NCBI RefSeq assembly: GCF_002243515.1
Contig: NZ_CP022657.1
Span: forward strand, 340,001-404,000
Origin: Tumebacillus algifaecis
GTDB taxonomy: Bacteria > Bacillota > Bacilli > Tumebacillales > Tumebacillaceae
Reading direction: 5' to 3'
Length of the DNA stretch: 64,000 bases
This document shows, piece by piece, positions 47,408 to 57,018 of the stretch. The translations under genes were made by a program, and so were the position numbers. The notes beneath the pieces are model-generated. The model saw only the letters and a program-made list of their open reading frames with translations, did no database searches and was not told where the DNA came from. The first letter of the stretch is position 1, and the number at the start of each line of letters is the position of its first letter.

Positions 47408-48511
47408 ATGGCTGAAATTCGCACTGAAGAACTCTTAATGAACATCGGTCCTCAGCACCCTAGTACGCACGGCGTACTGCGTGTTGTGGTCAAGGTGGAC
47501 GGCGAGATCATCCGCGATGCGGAACCGGTGGTCGGCTACCTGCACCGTGGGACTGAAAAGTTGGCGGAAGATCTGCAATATACACAGATCATTCCGTACA
47601 CCGACCGCATGGATTACCTGGGTTCGATGCTCAACAACCATGCGATCGTCAACGCGGTTGAGAAAGCGATGGATCTGGAAGTACCGGAGCGCGCCGAGCA
47701 CTTGCGCGTTATCGTCGTCGAACTGAACCGAATTGCTTCACACTTGGTGTTTCTCGGCACCTACCTGCTCGACTTGGGCGCGATGAGCCCGTTCTTGTAT
47801 GCGTTTGCGAACCGTGAAAAGATCATCGATCTGTTCAACCGCATCTGCGGCGCGCGCCTGACGTTCAACTACATGCGTGTCGGTGGCGTCAAGTGGGACG
47901 CTCCGGAGGGCTGGGTACAGGATGTGCTCGATTTTGTCACCCATCTGCGGAAAGAGATGAACATGTTCCACGAGCTGGTGACGGGCAACGAGATCTTCTT
48001 GGAGCGCGTCAAAGGTGTTGGTATCTACGATGCGGACACAGCACTCAACTACGCGCTGTCCGGCATCAACTTGCGCTCGACCGGCTTCAACTGGGACCTG
48101 CGCAAAAATAAGCCTTACTCGATCTACGACCGCTTCGATTTCAATGTGATCACAGGTAAAAACGGCGATTGCTACGACCGTTACATGTGTCACCTCGATG
48201 AGATCGTCGAGTCGATGAAGATCGTTGAGCAAGCAGCACAGCAGATTCCGGACGGTCCGGTCATGGGCAAAGTGCCGAAGATTCTGCGCGTGCCGGCTGG
48301 TGAGTATTATGCGGCGGTGGAAGGTGCGCGCGGCGAGCTGGGACTCTACATCGTCTCAGAAGGGAAAGACAAGCCGTACCGCATCAAATGGCGCCGTCCG
48401 TCCTTCGTCAATCTGCAGATCTTGCCGAAGCTTCTGGAAGGGCAGTCGATGTCCAACCTGATCGCCGTTCTCGGTGCTGTCGATATCGTGCTGGGGGAGG
48501 TTGACGCGTAA
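47408..48511 (+). CDS. nuoD: NADH-quinone oxidoreductase subunit D
   Basis: This 367-residue 49 kDa subunit is related to hydrogenase large subunits and forms the quinone pocket. The N-terminal GPQHPSTHGVLR and the YLHRGTEKL block carry conserved histidines near the quinone. The nickel-binding cysteines of hydrogenases are absent, as expected. It overlaps nuoH by one base. Confidence 0.97.
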   Translation: MAEIRTEELLMNIGPQHPSTHGVLRVVVKVDGEIIRDAEPVVGYLHRGTEKLAEDLQYTQIIPYTDRMDYLGSMLNNHAIVNAVEKAMDLEVPERAEHLRVIVVELNRIASHLVFLGTYLLDLGAMSPFLYAFANREKIIDLFNRICGARLTFNYMRVGGVKWDAPEGWVQDVLDFVTHLRKEMNMFHELVTGNEIFLERVKGVGIYDADTALNYALSGINLRSTGFNWDLRKNKPYSIYDRFDFNVITGKNGDCYDRYMCHLDEIVESMKIVEQAAQQIPDGPVMGKVPKILRVPAGEYYAAVEGARGELGLYIVSEGKDKPYRIKWRRPSFVNLQILPKLLEGQSMSNLIAVLGAVDIVLGEVDA

Positions 48512-49512
48512 TGGCAGACATGTTTTCCTGGCTCGATAAGCCGATGGAACTGTCAACGTTCCTGAACATGGCGCTCGGCGGCGTCGTCGTCCTCGCTTTC
48601 ATCCTCGGCGTGGTCACCTACACGATCTATTTCGAGCGTAAGATCATCGGCTGGATGCAATGGCGGATCGGTCCGAACCGCGTAGGGCCGCTCGGTCTGT
48701 TCCAAACGATCGCGGACGTATTAAAACTGCTGATCAAAGAGGACGTCATTCCGGCAAAAGCGGATCGCAACGTCTTCATGATCGCGCCGATCATTGCGTT
48801 TTTCCCGTCGTTCATGGTGCTTGCGATCATTCCGTTCTCCGCGACGCACATCTTTACGGCGGCTAGCAACGTCGGTGTGCTGTACTACATCGCGCTGTCG
48901 GCGATGTCGATTCTCGGCGTCGTGCTCGGCGGATGGGCTTCGAACAACAAATACTCGCTGATCGGCGGGATGCGTTCGGCCGCTCAGATGATCTCGTACG
49001 AAGTGCCTCTCGCGATGTCGATGCTCGGTGTCGTGTTGCTGGCCGGTTCCTTGAACCTCGTCGAAATCGTCGAACAGCAAAAGGATTTCCCTTATGTTTG
49101 GTACATCGTGCCGCAAGCGTTGGGCTTCGTCATCTTCATCATCTCGGCGATCGCGGAATTGAACCGTACGCCGTTTGACTTGCCGGAAGCGGAGTCTGAA
49201 TTGGTCGGTGGTTACTTCACCGAGTACACTGGCTTCCGTTTCGCCTTCTACATGCTGGCTGAGTACGTCTATGTCTTCGCGATGTCGGCACTTGGCACCA
49301 CGCTGTTCCTCGGCGGCTGGGAAGGTCCGTTCCTGCCGGGCTGGCTGTGGTTTGCGATCAAAGTTTCGGCGTTTATTTTCTTCTTCTTCTGGGTGCGGGC
49401 TACCATGCCGCGGATTCGTACCGACCAACTGCTCGTCTTCAGCTGGAAAGTGCTGATTCCGTTGTCGCTGTTGAATCTTGTGCTCACAGCAGTTCTCAAA
49501 TACCTGATCTAA
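48511..49512 (+). CDS. nuoH: NADH-quinone oxidoreductase subunit H
   Basis: This 333-residue subunit has about eight transmembrane helices and forms part of the quinone entry. ERKIIGWMQWRIGPNRVGP and AELNRTPFDLPEAESELVGG are its best-known blocks. The start overlaps the nuoD stop by one base. Confidence 0.97.
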   Translation: MADMFSWLDKPMELSTFLNMALGGVVVLAFILGVVTYTIYFERKIIGWMQWRIGPNRVGPLGLFQTIADVLKLLIKEDVIPAKADRNVFMIAPIIAFFPSFMVLAIIPFSATHIFTAASNVGVLYYIALSAMSILGVVLGGWASNNKYSLIGGMRSAAQMISYEVPLAMSMLGVVLLAGSLNLVEIVEQQKDFPYVWYIVPQALGFVIFIISAIAELNRTPFDLPEAESELVGGYFTEYTGFRFAFYMLAEYVYVFAMSALGTTLFLGGWEGPFLPGWLWFAIKVSAFIFFFFWVRATMPRIRTDQLLVFSWKVLIPLSLLNLVLTAVLKYLI

Positions 49513-49530
49513 TACAAGTGGGGTGAAATC

Positions 49531-49968
49531 ATGTTCGGTTTCCTAAAAGGGTTGAAAGTCACCTTCGCCCAACTCACGCATAAGAAGGTCACCCTGATGT
49601 ATCCGGATGAGATGCCGGACTTTGGCGAACGCTTCCGTGGTGTTCACAAGTTCTCGCCTGAGAAATGCATCGTGTGCAACCAGTGCGCGCGGGTATGCCC
49701 GACTTCCTGCATCTCGCTTTCGGGCTCACGCGGCGGTGATAAAAAACTGCACATCGATACGTATGATATCAACTTCGAAATCTGTATCCTGTGCGACCTG
49801 TGCACCGAAGTATGCCCGACCGAAGCGATCCAGATGACCGATACGTTCGAGCTTGCGACTTACAATCGCGTCGATCTGTACAAGAACATGTTCTGGCTCG
49901 ACGATAACCGTAAGAAGACCGAAGGCATCCTCGAACATGATGCGTCTTCCTTCGGGGGTGAAAAGTAA
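49531..49968 (+). CDS. nuoI: NADH-quinone oxidoreductase subunit I
   Basis: This 145-residue ferredoxin-like subunit binds two 4Fe-4S clusters in CIVCNQCARVCP and CILCDLCTEVCP. They pass electrons toward N2 in NuoB. With NuoF absent, its electron donor is open. The start follows GTGGGGTGAAATC, and the stop overlaps the nuoJ start. Confidence 0.97.
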   Translation: MFGFLKGLKVTFAQLTHKKVTLMYPDEMPDFGERFRGVHKFSPEKCIVCNQCARVCPTSCISLSGSRGGDKKLHIDTYDINFEICILCDLCTEVCPTEAIQMTDTFELATYNRVDLYKNMFWLDDNRKKTEGILEHDASSFGGEK

Positions 49969-50495
49969 TGTTCGGTGGCATTGAATTTACCGGGCAGAAC
50001 ATCGCGTTTTTTCTGATCTCGCTGTTTGTCATCGCCTGTGGTGTCATGCTGCTCTCGCTTCGCAAAGTTCTCTATATGGCTCTGGCTGTAGGCGGTGTAT
50101 TCATCGGTGTCGCCGGGATTTATGTCATGCTCGAAGCGGAGTTTCTCGCTTTCATTCAAATCCTGCTCTATGCAGGCGCCATCACGATCATGATGCTCTT
50201 TGCGATCATGTTGACAAAGCATGATGAAGTGGAAAAAGCGCAAAAGGTCACAGCTCACCCGGTTTGGGCGGCGATCGCAGCGGTTGGTCTTGGCGGCATC
50301 GTCCTCTATGTGACCAAGTTTTCTGGTCTGCGCTGGCCGACTCCGACCGACTCTCCTTGGGAAGGTCAGGATAACGTCAAACTGATCGGTGAAAGTTTGT
50401 TCGGTCAATTTGTCATCCCGTTCGAGCTGGTATCTGTGGTCCTGATTGTGGCACTGGTTGGCGCGATTACTCTTGCAAACAAGGAGGAGAAGTAA
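49968..50495 (+). CDS. nuoJ: NADH-quinone oxidoreductase subunit J
   Basis: This 175-residue subunit has about five transmembrane helices. EAEFLAFIQILLYAGAITIMMLF is the NuoJ signature with a conserved glutamate in a membrane helix. Translation is coupled to nuoI and the stop lies 3 bases before nuoK. Confidence 0.96.
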   Translation: MFGGIEFTGQNIAFFLISLFVIACGVMLLSLRKVLYMALAVGGVFIGVAGIYVMLEAEFLAFIQILLYAGAITIMMLFAIMLTKHDEVEKAQKVTAHPVWAAIAAVGLGGIVLYVTKFSGLRWPTPTDSPWEGQDNVKLIGESLFGQFVIPFELVSVVLIVALVGAITLANKEEK

Positions 50496-50498
50496 TCG

Positions 50499-50807
50499 AT
50501 GCTATCCGTTGAACAATTTATCACCTTGGGTGCGATTCTGTTTTGTATCGGTCTGTATGGGGCACTTACCAAACGCAACATCATCATCGTCCTCGTTTCG
50601 GTCGAATTGATGCTCAATGCTGTCAATATCAACCTGCTGGCGTTTTCGCGCTTTGGCTTGATGCCCTCGATGAATGGTCAAATTTTTACCCTCTTTGCGA
50701 TGACGATCGCAGCGGCTGAAGTGGCTGTAGGTCTTGCTATTTTGATCTCGTTATACCGAAACCGCAATACCAGCGACGTTCGGGATCAGGACCTCATGAA
50801 ATGGTAA
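50499..50807 (+). CDS. nuoK: NADH-quinone oxidoreductase subunit K
   Basis: This 102-residue MrpC-like subunit has three transmembrane helices with membrane glutamates in [10 protein letters not shown] and [12 protein letters not shown], both needed for proton transfer in the family. AAGGAGGAGAAG precedes the ATG. Confidence 0.96.
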   Translation: MLSVEQFITLGAILFCIGLYGALTKRNIIIVLVSVELMLNAVNINLLAFSRFGLMPSMNGQIFTLFAMTIAAAEVAVGLAILISLYRNRNTSDVRDQDLMKW

Positions 50808-50843
50808 GTCGGGGTTCATAGAACTACGGAGAAAGGTGATCTT

Positions 50844-52745
50844 ATGGTCGAATATGCCTGGTTAGTTCCCCTCTTCCCGCTGGTGGCGTATCTGCTCCTG
50901 TTCGTGCTCGGTCGGCGGGCGCAAGAGGGAATTGTCACTGCGATCAGCGTGCTGGCAGCGCTGGCGGGCTTCGCGGTATCGCTTTTCATCCTGTCGGATG
51001 TAAAAGCAAACGGTGCTTCTGCGCCGTACATCTTCCACTGGTTGAGCGTTGGTGAAACCACGCTGTCGATGGGCTATGAAGTCACACAGCTCAACGCGAT
51101 GATGCTGGTGGTGGTCACGTTTATCTCCACGCTGGTACTGCTCTTCTCGAAGAGCTACATGCACGGCGATGAACGCTTTCCGGTGTTCTATCAATATTTA
51201 AACTTGTTTATCTTCTCAATGCTCGGATTGGTCATCTCGCCGAACCTCCTGCAAGTGTATATCTTCTGGGAACTGGTCGGCTTGTGCTCCTTCCTGCTCG
51301 TAGGCTTCTGGTACTTCAAGCCGGAAGCGGCTGCAGCGGCGAAAAAAGCATTTATCGTCACGCGGATTGGTGACGTAGGTCTCTTTATCGGGATCGTGCT
51401 GCTGTTTGTGGCGACCGGTACGTTCGAATACGCTGGCATCTTCCAAGCGATCGAAGCGAAGCAGTTTGCGATCGACTGGATCTCGCCAGAAGCGCTGATC
51501 ACTTTGATCGCCATCTTGATCTTCATCGGTGCGATCGGTAAATCTGCGCAGTTCCCGCTACACACTTGGCTTCCCGACGCTATGGAAGGCCCGACTCCAG
51601 TCTCCGCGCTGATCCATGCTGCGACGATGGTAGCAGCTGGTGTGTACTTGGTAGCTCGTGCATTCCCGATCTTCGAAGCATCTCCGGATGCGTTGATGAT
51701 CATCGCGATCATCGGTGCGATCACAGCCATTTTGGCAGCGTTGATCGGTCTGACGCAAAATGACATCAAGCGTGTCGTCGCGTACTCGACCGTTTCGCAG
51801 CTCGGTTACATGGTGATGGCGCTCGGCGTTTCCGCATACGTGGCATCGGTGTTCCACCTGATGACACACGCCTTCTTCAAGGCACTGCTCTTCTTGGCAG
51901 CAGGTTCTGTCATTCATGCGATTCACCACAACCAGGACATACGCAAGATGGGTGGTCTGTGGAAGAAGTTGCCGATCACAGCTTGGACGTTCCTGATCGG
52001 GGCGCTGGCTTTGTCCGGGATTCCGCCGTTTGCCGGTTTCTGGTCGAAAGATGAGATCCTGCTCGGCGCGTATTCGTCCGGCAACATGGTGTTGTTCGGG
52101 CTCGGTCTGGTCGCAGCTTTCTGCACCGCTTTCTACATCTTCCGCGTGTTCTTCATGACCTTCACTGGCAGTTTCCGCGGTGAAAAAGAAGTGTACGATC
52201 ATGCGCATGAGTCGGGTCCGCTGATGACGATTCCGCTGGTGTTGCTGGCGATCATGGCGATCTTCGTCGGTTTCCTCAACTCTCCGGTCACCGATTACGC
52301 CTTCGAACACTTCCTGTTCCATGATGGCGAAGTGGGTGAGATCTACACGCCGGAACTCTGGATTGCTGTGCTGGCGACCATCGTGGCGCTGCTCGGGATC
52401 GGCCTTGCCTACCTGATGTACAAAGCAAAGGCGATCGATCCGGAGAAACTGGGTGGCGGAGCGCTTCGCCCGCTGTACCAACTGTCTTACAACAAGTTCT
52501 ATTTTGACGAACTCTATGACTATGTGATCGTCAAGCCGGTCGTCTGGATCGGTCGTGTGCTGAACTTTATTGACAAGTGGATCATCGACGGTATCGTCCA
52601 CCTCTTCGGTGAAGGGACAGTCGTCGGTGCGCTTGGGCTGAAATACAGCCAGAACGGTCAAGTCCAGACTTATGGTCTGATCACCATTCTTGGCGCAGTG
52701 GCGCTGATTACCGGCGCATTGATCTGGGGAGGTGTTGTGAAATGA
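50844..52745 (+). CDS. nuoL: NADH-quinone oxidoreductase subunit L
   Basis: This 633-residue antiporter-like proton pump subunit has about 16 helices and the long lateral helix near its C-terminus. WELVGLCSFLLVGFW, KSAQFPLHTWLPDAMEGPTP and HLMTHAFFKALLFL are typical. GAGAAAGGTGATCTT precedes the ATG. It overlaps nuoM by 4 bases. Confidence 0.97.
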   Translation: MVEYAWLVPLFPLVAYLLLFVLGRRAQEGIVTAISVLAALAGFAVSLFILSDVKANGASAPYIFHWLSVGETTLSMGYEVTQLNAMMLVVVTFISTLVLLFSKSYMHGDERFPVFYQYLNLFIFSMLGLVISPNLLQVYIFWELVGLCSFLLVGFWYFKPEAAAAAKKAFIVTRIGDVGLFIGIVLLFVATGTFEYAGIFQAIEAKQFAIDWISPEALITLIAILIFIGAIGKSAQFPLHTWLPDAMEGPTPVSALIHAATMVAAGVYLVARAFPIFEASPDALMIIAIIGAITAILAALIGLTQNDIKRVVAYSTVSQLGYMVMALGVSAYVASVFHLMTHAFFKALLFLAAGSVIHAIHHNQDIRKMGGLWKKLPITAWTFLIGALALSGIPPFAGFWSKDEILLGAYSSGNMVLFGLGLVAAFCTAFYIFRVFFMTFTGSFRGEKEVYDHAHESGPLMTIPLVLLAIMAIFVGFLNSPVTDYAFEHFLFHDGEVGEIYTPELWIAVLATIVALLGIGLAYLMYKAKAIDPEKLGGGALRPLYQLSYNKFYFDELYDYVIVKPVVWIGRVLNFIDKWIIDGIVHLFGEGTVVGALGLKYSQNGQVQTYGLITILGAVALITGALIWGGVVK

Positions 52746-54262
52746 TGGGGAATCTTTTGACCATCATCGTTTTCCTCCCGCTGTTGGCCGCTCTGATCAT
52801 CGGCTTTGTTCCGCGAGATAGCAAAGGGCAGGCGCGGGCGATCGCTCTGATCGCCACTTTTCTGCCGCTTGTGTTCGCAGGAATTCTCTACGCGGGCTTT
52901 GACTTTGACGCGAAAGGCATGCAGTACACCGAATCGGCGGAGTGGATCAACATCGCCAACGTCTACCATGACAAGGCGCTCGTCATCGGATATGACCTTG
53001 GTGTTGATGGTCTGTCCATGCCGTTCGTGTTGCTGACTTCCATCGTTTCCTTCCTCGCCGTTCTGGCTTCCGGTAAGATCCAGCATCGGGCGAAGGAGTA
53101 TTACATTTGGTTCCTGCTGCTCGTAACCGGTCTTTACGGCTGTTTCGTAGCGCTCGACCTGTTCCTGTTCTTCCTGTTCCTTGAGCTGACCCTGATCCCG
53201 ATGTACTTCCTGATCGGCATCTGGGGCGGCGAGCGCAAAGGCCCTGTGGCGACCAAATTCTTGGTATACCGCGGGATCGCTTCTGCGTTCATCCTCGTAG
53301 CCTTCATCGCGATGGCGTTCAAAGCGGCCGATGCGACAGGCACGATCACGCTGAACATGCTGGCGATCGCCGATGCGTTCTCGCAGGCATCGCCTGACCT
53401 GATCACGTCCGCTTTCAAAAACGGCATTTTCTTGGTACTGCTCTTGGCGATTTTGATCGAGGAAGCATTCTTCCCGTTCCATACGTGGCTGCCGGATACG
53501 CATGAACAAGTGCCGTCCGCAGTTTCGATGATCGTCGGCGGTGTGCTGATGAAGATCGGCGCATACGTACTGTTCCGCATCGCAGTCGGCATTCTGCCCG
53601 ATGCTGTGCAACACTGGGCGACGCTGATCGCGGTGATCGGTGTGATCAACATCGTTTACGCGGCACTGATCGCCATGGTGCAAAAAGACTGGCGCCGTCT
53701 GCTCGCCTTCTCTGCGATCTCCCACATGGGTATCGTTCTGCTTGGGGTGGCGGCGATGAACCAGGCGGGCATTCAAGGTGGGGTCTTCATGACGATCTCC
53801 TCCGGTCTGCTCTCCGCGCTCTTGTTCTTCCTGATCGGCGCGATCAAAGAGCGCACAGGCACCGCGTTGATCGCGAACCTCGGCGGTCTGTCCAAGCCGA
53901 TGCCGATCCTCGCTGGGTTCCTGTTGGCTGCAGCGCTCGGTTCGCTCGGTCTGCCGGGCATGAGCGGGTTTATCTCTGAGATTCTGGCGTTTATGGGCTC
54001 GTTTGAAGTATTCCCGGTCCTTTCGGCTGTGGGTGCGCTTGGGATCATCTTGGCCGCTGTCTACCTGCTCTGGGCGATGCAGCGCACCACTTATGGTCCG
54101 ACGCCTGCACAGCTGGAAGGTGTGACAGACGCTCGTCCGATCGAATTTGTTCCGGCGATCGTCCTGCTCGCACTGATCATCTTGATCGGGGTCTACCCGC
54201 AAATCCTCAGTGACCTGGTGAACCCGTCGATCCAAACTCTCGTCACCAGGATAGGAGGGTAG
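52742..54262 (+). CDS. nuoM: NADH-quinone oxidoreductase subunit M
   Basis: This 506-residue antiporter-like subunit has about 14 helices. FFLFLELTLIPMYFLIGIWG and EEAFFPFHTWLPDTHEQ carry the conserved glutamate and the lysine/histidine path. The start overlaps nuoL; an ATG at 52745 is an alternative. Confidence 0.97.
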   Translation: MMGNLLTIIVFLPLLAALIIGFVPRDSKGQARAIALIATFLPLVFAGILYAGFDFDAKGMQYTESAEWINIANVYHDKALVIGYDLGVDGLSMPFVLLTSIVSFLAVLASGKIQHRAKEYYIWFLLLVTGLYGCFVALDLFLFFLFLELTLIPMYFLIGIWGGERKGPVATKFLVYRGIASAFILVAFIAMAFKAADATGTITLNMLAIADAFSQASPDLITSAFKNGIFLVLLLAILIEEAFFPFHTWLPDTHEQVPSAVSMIVGGVLMKIGAYVLFRIAVGILPDAVQHWATLIAVIGVINIVYAALIAMVQKDWRRLLAFSAISHMGIVLLGVAAMNQAGIQGGVFMTISSGLLSALLFFLIGAIKERTGTALIANLGGLSKPMPILAGFLLAAALGSLGLPGMSGFISEILAFMGSFEVFPVLSAVGALGIILAAVYLLWAMQRTTYGPTPAQLEGVTDARPIEFVPAIVLLALIILIGVYPQILSDLVNPSIQTLVTRIGG

Positions 54263-54265
54263 CAC

Positions 54266-55783
54266 ATGAATCCGGTACAATCGTTTTCTACGCTGAGCTT
54301 TACGGGAGTCTGGGAGGTAATGGCTCCTGAAGTCATCCTCGTTCTGCTCGGGTTCGGGATGCTGGTGTTCGACCTGTTCGTCTCGAAAGAAACCTCCCGC
54401 CGCATCTCACCGTGGATCGGCGTGGCAGGTCTGCTCCTCGCCCTTGTTCTCGTGCTGAAAAACTTCGGCGTCGTCGCCGACGGTGGCATGAAAGAACTGT
54501 CCAACATGCTGTACGTGCTTGATGACTACGGCAATATTTTCAAAGTGATCTTCATCCTCGGCACGACGTTCACGCTGCTGATGTCGATCGACTTCTTCCG
54601 CCATAACCCGCAAGTCAAAGTAGCGGAATACAGCTACCTGTTGATTTTCGCGACGGTCGGTGCGATGGTCATGTCTTCCGCGTATGACCTGATCACGCTG
54701 TTCGTCGGTCTGGAATTGCTCTCGATCGCGTCGTACATCCTCGTGGCCATTCGCCGCGATGCAAAAGGCGGCGAGGGGGCGATGAAATACCTGATCACAG
54801 GTTCGATCGCCACCGCGTTCGCTCTGTACGGGATGTCCTTCCTGTACGGCGTGACGGGCGTGACCAACATCGCGCAAGGTTCGCAGATGATCGCTCAGAT
54901 GTGGGTGGAGTTCAAACCTTTGATCGTGCTGGCCTTCCTGCTGATGACGATCGGCTTCGGGGCGAAAATCGCCTTGGCGCCGTTCCACATGTGGGCACCG
55001 GACACCTACGAAGGCGCTCCGAACCCGATCACTTCGTTCCTCTCTGTGGTTTCCAAGGCGGCCGGTTTTGCGCTGGTGTTCCGTCTGTTCATCTGGGGGT
55101 TCGGCCCCGAGTTTAACGAGCTGTACATCTACCTCGTGATTCTTGCTGCGATCACGATGGTGATCGGGAACGTCGCGGCGCTCGTCCAGAAAAACATCAA
55201 GCGTCTGCTGGCCTACTCCTCGGTGGCACAGGCCGGTTATCTGCTGATCCCGCTCGCGGTGCTTGGCAACGGCAGCTCGCAGGAGAACATCTGGCTTGCG
55301 CTCGGCGAAGTCACGTTCTACCTCGCTGCGTACCTGTTGATGACGATGGGCGCGTTTGCGATCCTGACCAACGTGACGCGTGCGGCGGGCACCGAATCGC
55401 TCGATGCGTTCCGTGGTCTGTACAAGCGTTCGCCGTTCCAAGCGCTGGCGATGACGGTGTTCGTGCTCTCCATGGCAGGGATGCCGATCACTGCAGGCTT
55501 CTTCGGGAAGTTCTACATCTTCTTGGGCGCGATCAACACGCAGATGTATTGGTTGGCTGCCCTGCTGTTCGTCACCTCGGCGATCGCCTTCTACTACTAC
55601 TTTGGTGTGTTGAAAGCGATCTATATGAAGGACAGCGAAGCTCCTGTCACCGAACAAAAACTGGCGCTGCCGTGGTCGCTCGGCCTGATTGCATGGGTCG
55701 GTATGATCGGCACTGTGGTGCTCGGTGTGTACCCAACCCTGTTGCTCGACGTGCTCAACGGTTTGAACTGGTTCGGTCTGTAA
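54266..55783 (+). CDS. nuoN: NADH-quinone oxidoreductase subunit N
   Basis: This 505-residue third antiporter-like subunit has LFVGLELLSIASYILVA with the membrane glutamate and KIALAPFHMWAPDTYEGAP with the conserved lysine. It is the last gene of the operon. The next gene is separated by a terminator, so no nuoEFG genes follow. Confidence 0.97.
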   Translation: MNPVQSFSTLSFTGVWEVMAPEVILVLLGFGMLVFDLFVSKETSRRISPWIGVAGLLLALVLVLKNFGVVADGGMKELSNMLYVLDDYGNIFKVIFILGTTFTLLMSIDFFRHNPQVKVAEYSYLLIFATVGAMVMSSAYDLITLFVGLELLSIASYILVAIRRDAKGGEGAMKYLITGSIATAFALYGMSFLYGVTGVTNIAQGSQMIAQMWVEFKPLIVLAFLLMTIGFGAKIALAPFHMWAPDTYEGAPNPITSFLSVVSKAAGFALVFRLFIWGFGPEFNELYIYLVILAAITMVIGNVAALVQKNIKRLLAYSSVAQAGYLLIPLAVLGNGSSQENIWLALGEVTFYLAAYLLMTMGAFAILTNVTRAAGTESLDAFRGLYKRSPFQALAMTVFVLSMAGMPITAGFFGKFYIFLGAINTQMYWLAALLFVTSAIAFYYYFGVLKAIYMKDSEAPVTEQKLALPWSLGLIAWVGMIGTVVLGVYPTLLLDVLNGLNWFGL

Positions 55784-55795
55784 GTGGATGATCAA

Positions 55796-55834
55796 GAAAA
55801 AGACTCTGGGACTTTAGTCTCGGAGTCTTTTTCC
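55796..55834 (+). terminator. Intrinsic terminator of the nuo operon
   Basis: AAAAAGACTC and GAGTCTTTTT form a 10-bp stem, extended inside by GGGACT/AGTCTC, followed by T5. Confidence 0.85.
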
Positions 55835-55886
55835 TTGAATTATGGTACGATATAACGAGATATGAAGAAAGTCGGAGGGTTCCGCG

Positions 55887-56135
55887 ATGTTTTTAGGCTC
55901 CCAAGAGACCGGGATGGGTTGGATATCCCTGTTCAATCTGGCGTTTCTGATCTTTGGTGTCCTGATCGCGTGGTATGCACTGCAAGTGGTGCGCTGGGAA
56001 GTGTTTCTCAAAGAGGCCAAAGGTCGTCCAGCCGCCGTTTTGCGTTTGCTTGTGGCGATCCTGCTCGGGTATCAGTTAGCCAAATTTGCCAATGAATACA
56101 TGATGTCAACGATGATGCTCAAGCAATTCTTCTAA
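55887..56135 (+). CDS. ywzB: DUF1146 family membrane protein (YwzB-like)
   Basis: This 82-residue protein has two hydrophobic helices (residues 14-36 and 48-66) and the VVRWEVFLKEAKGRP-type loop of the DUF1146/YwzB family. Its function is unknown to me. The order ywzB-ywmB-murA matches B. subtilis. GTCGGAGGGTTCCGCG precedes the ATG. A start at 55862 in another frame is a shadow. Confidence 0.85.
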   Translation: MFLGSQETGMGWISLFNLAFLIFGVLIAWYALQVVRWEVFLKEAKGRPAAVLRLLVAILLGYQLAKFANEYMMSTMMLKQFF

Positions 56136-56219
56136 ACTATTTTTCTATCAGCTCGTATATCCTCCCGTTTCTGCGGTCAGAATGGGTAACATCCATTTGA
56201 CGGGCAGGGAGAGAGATCG

Positions 56220-56978
56220 ATGAAGAAAATTGGAATTCTCGGCATCATCTGTTGTTTGATCGTTGCAGCTTTTAGCTTGTTTTCAGCGCGCGAGACGATT
56301 GCGGAAACGGCCGATATGGGCATGTTTTTGAGCAAGGCGTTCGCAGAGACCGCAGCAGATGTAGAAGGCTGGCAGGTGCACAACTGGTCGGTGATCGACA
56401 AGGAGTACAAGGCGGCCGAAGATCTGAAGTTGCTCGGGCTCAACCTGAACAAGACGTTCGGGATTCAAAATGCGCAAGAGGCGCTCGAGTCAAAAGGCGA
56501 TCAAACCTCGTTCACCTTGCGCGGCAAGTGGCAAAATGGCGCGGCCGCACAACTGGTGCTGACTTCGATGAAATTCCAAGACCATGCGCCGCAAACGGTG
56601 CTGGTGCTGCGTGTCGAACAGGAAGCGAAAGATCTGAGCGATTATTCGTCTGCGATCAAAAAAGTGAGCGAAACGGCACGCTTTGCGAATACCATCCCAC
56701 AAATTAGCACTTGTATCAAAGGTTTGCGGGCTGATAGAATGAATGATGGTGAATTGAACTCGATGGTCAAACAGGTGTTGCAAAAAGTGAAGGCCAAAGA
56801 GATCGAAGGGGTTCGCTCCGAACTGGTCACCTCTGTATCCGGATACTCTCCTTTAACGAAGGATTACATAGTCACCAATGGGAACAAGATGAATCTGCAA
56901 GTGGCAGCTCATTTTGACGGACATCTCGGTAAAACGCGCATTCTGGTGGGTTCACCGATCGTTACCATTGAGTATTAA
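56220..56978 (+). CDS. ywmB: YwmB-family exported protein (DUF1779)
   Basis: This 252-residue protein has a signal peptide at residues 4-28 and then the YwmB/TATA-box-binding-protein-like fold seen in this position. VEGWQVHNWSVIDK and SGYSPLTKDYI are recognisable family-like stretches. No catalytic motif is seen. GGGAGAGAGATCG precedes the ATG. It lies 40 bases before murA, as in Bacillus. Confidence 0.85.
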   Translation: MKKIGILGIICCLIVAAFSLFSARETIAETADMGMFLSKAFAETAADVEGWQVHNWSVIDKEYKAAEDLKLLGLNLNKTFGIQNAQEALESKGDQTSFTLRGKWQNGAAAQLVLTSMKFQDHAPQTVLVLRVEQEAKDLSDYSSAIKKVSETARFANTIPQISTCIKGLRADRMNDGELNSMVKQVLQKVKAKEIEGVRSELVTSVSGYSPLTKDYIVTNGNKMNLQVAAHFDGHLGKTRILVGSPIVTIEY

Positions 56979-57018
56979 GGGCTAGCTGCCTCGCCCTGCC
57001 TGTGGAGGTTTTTACAAC

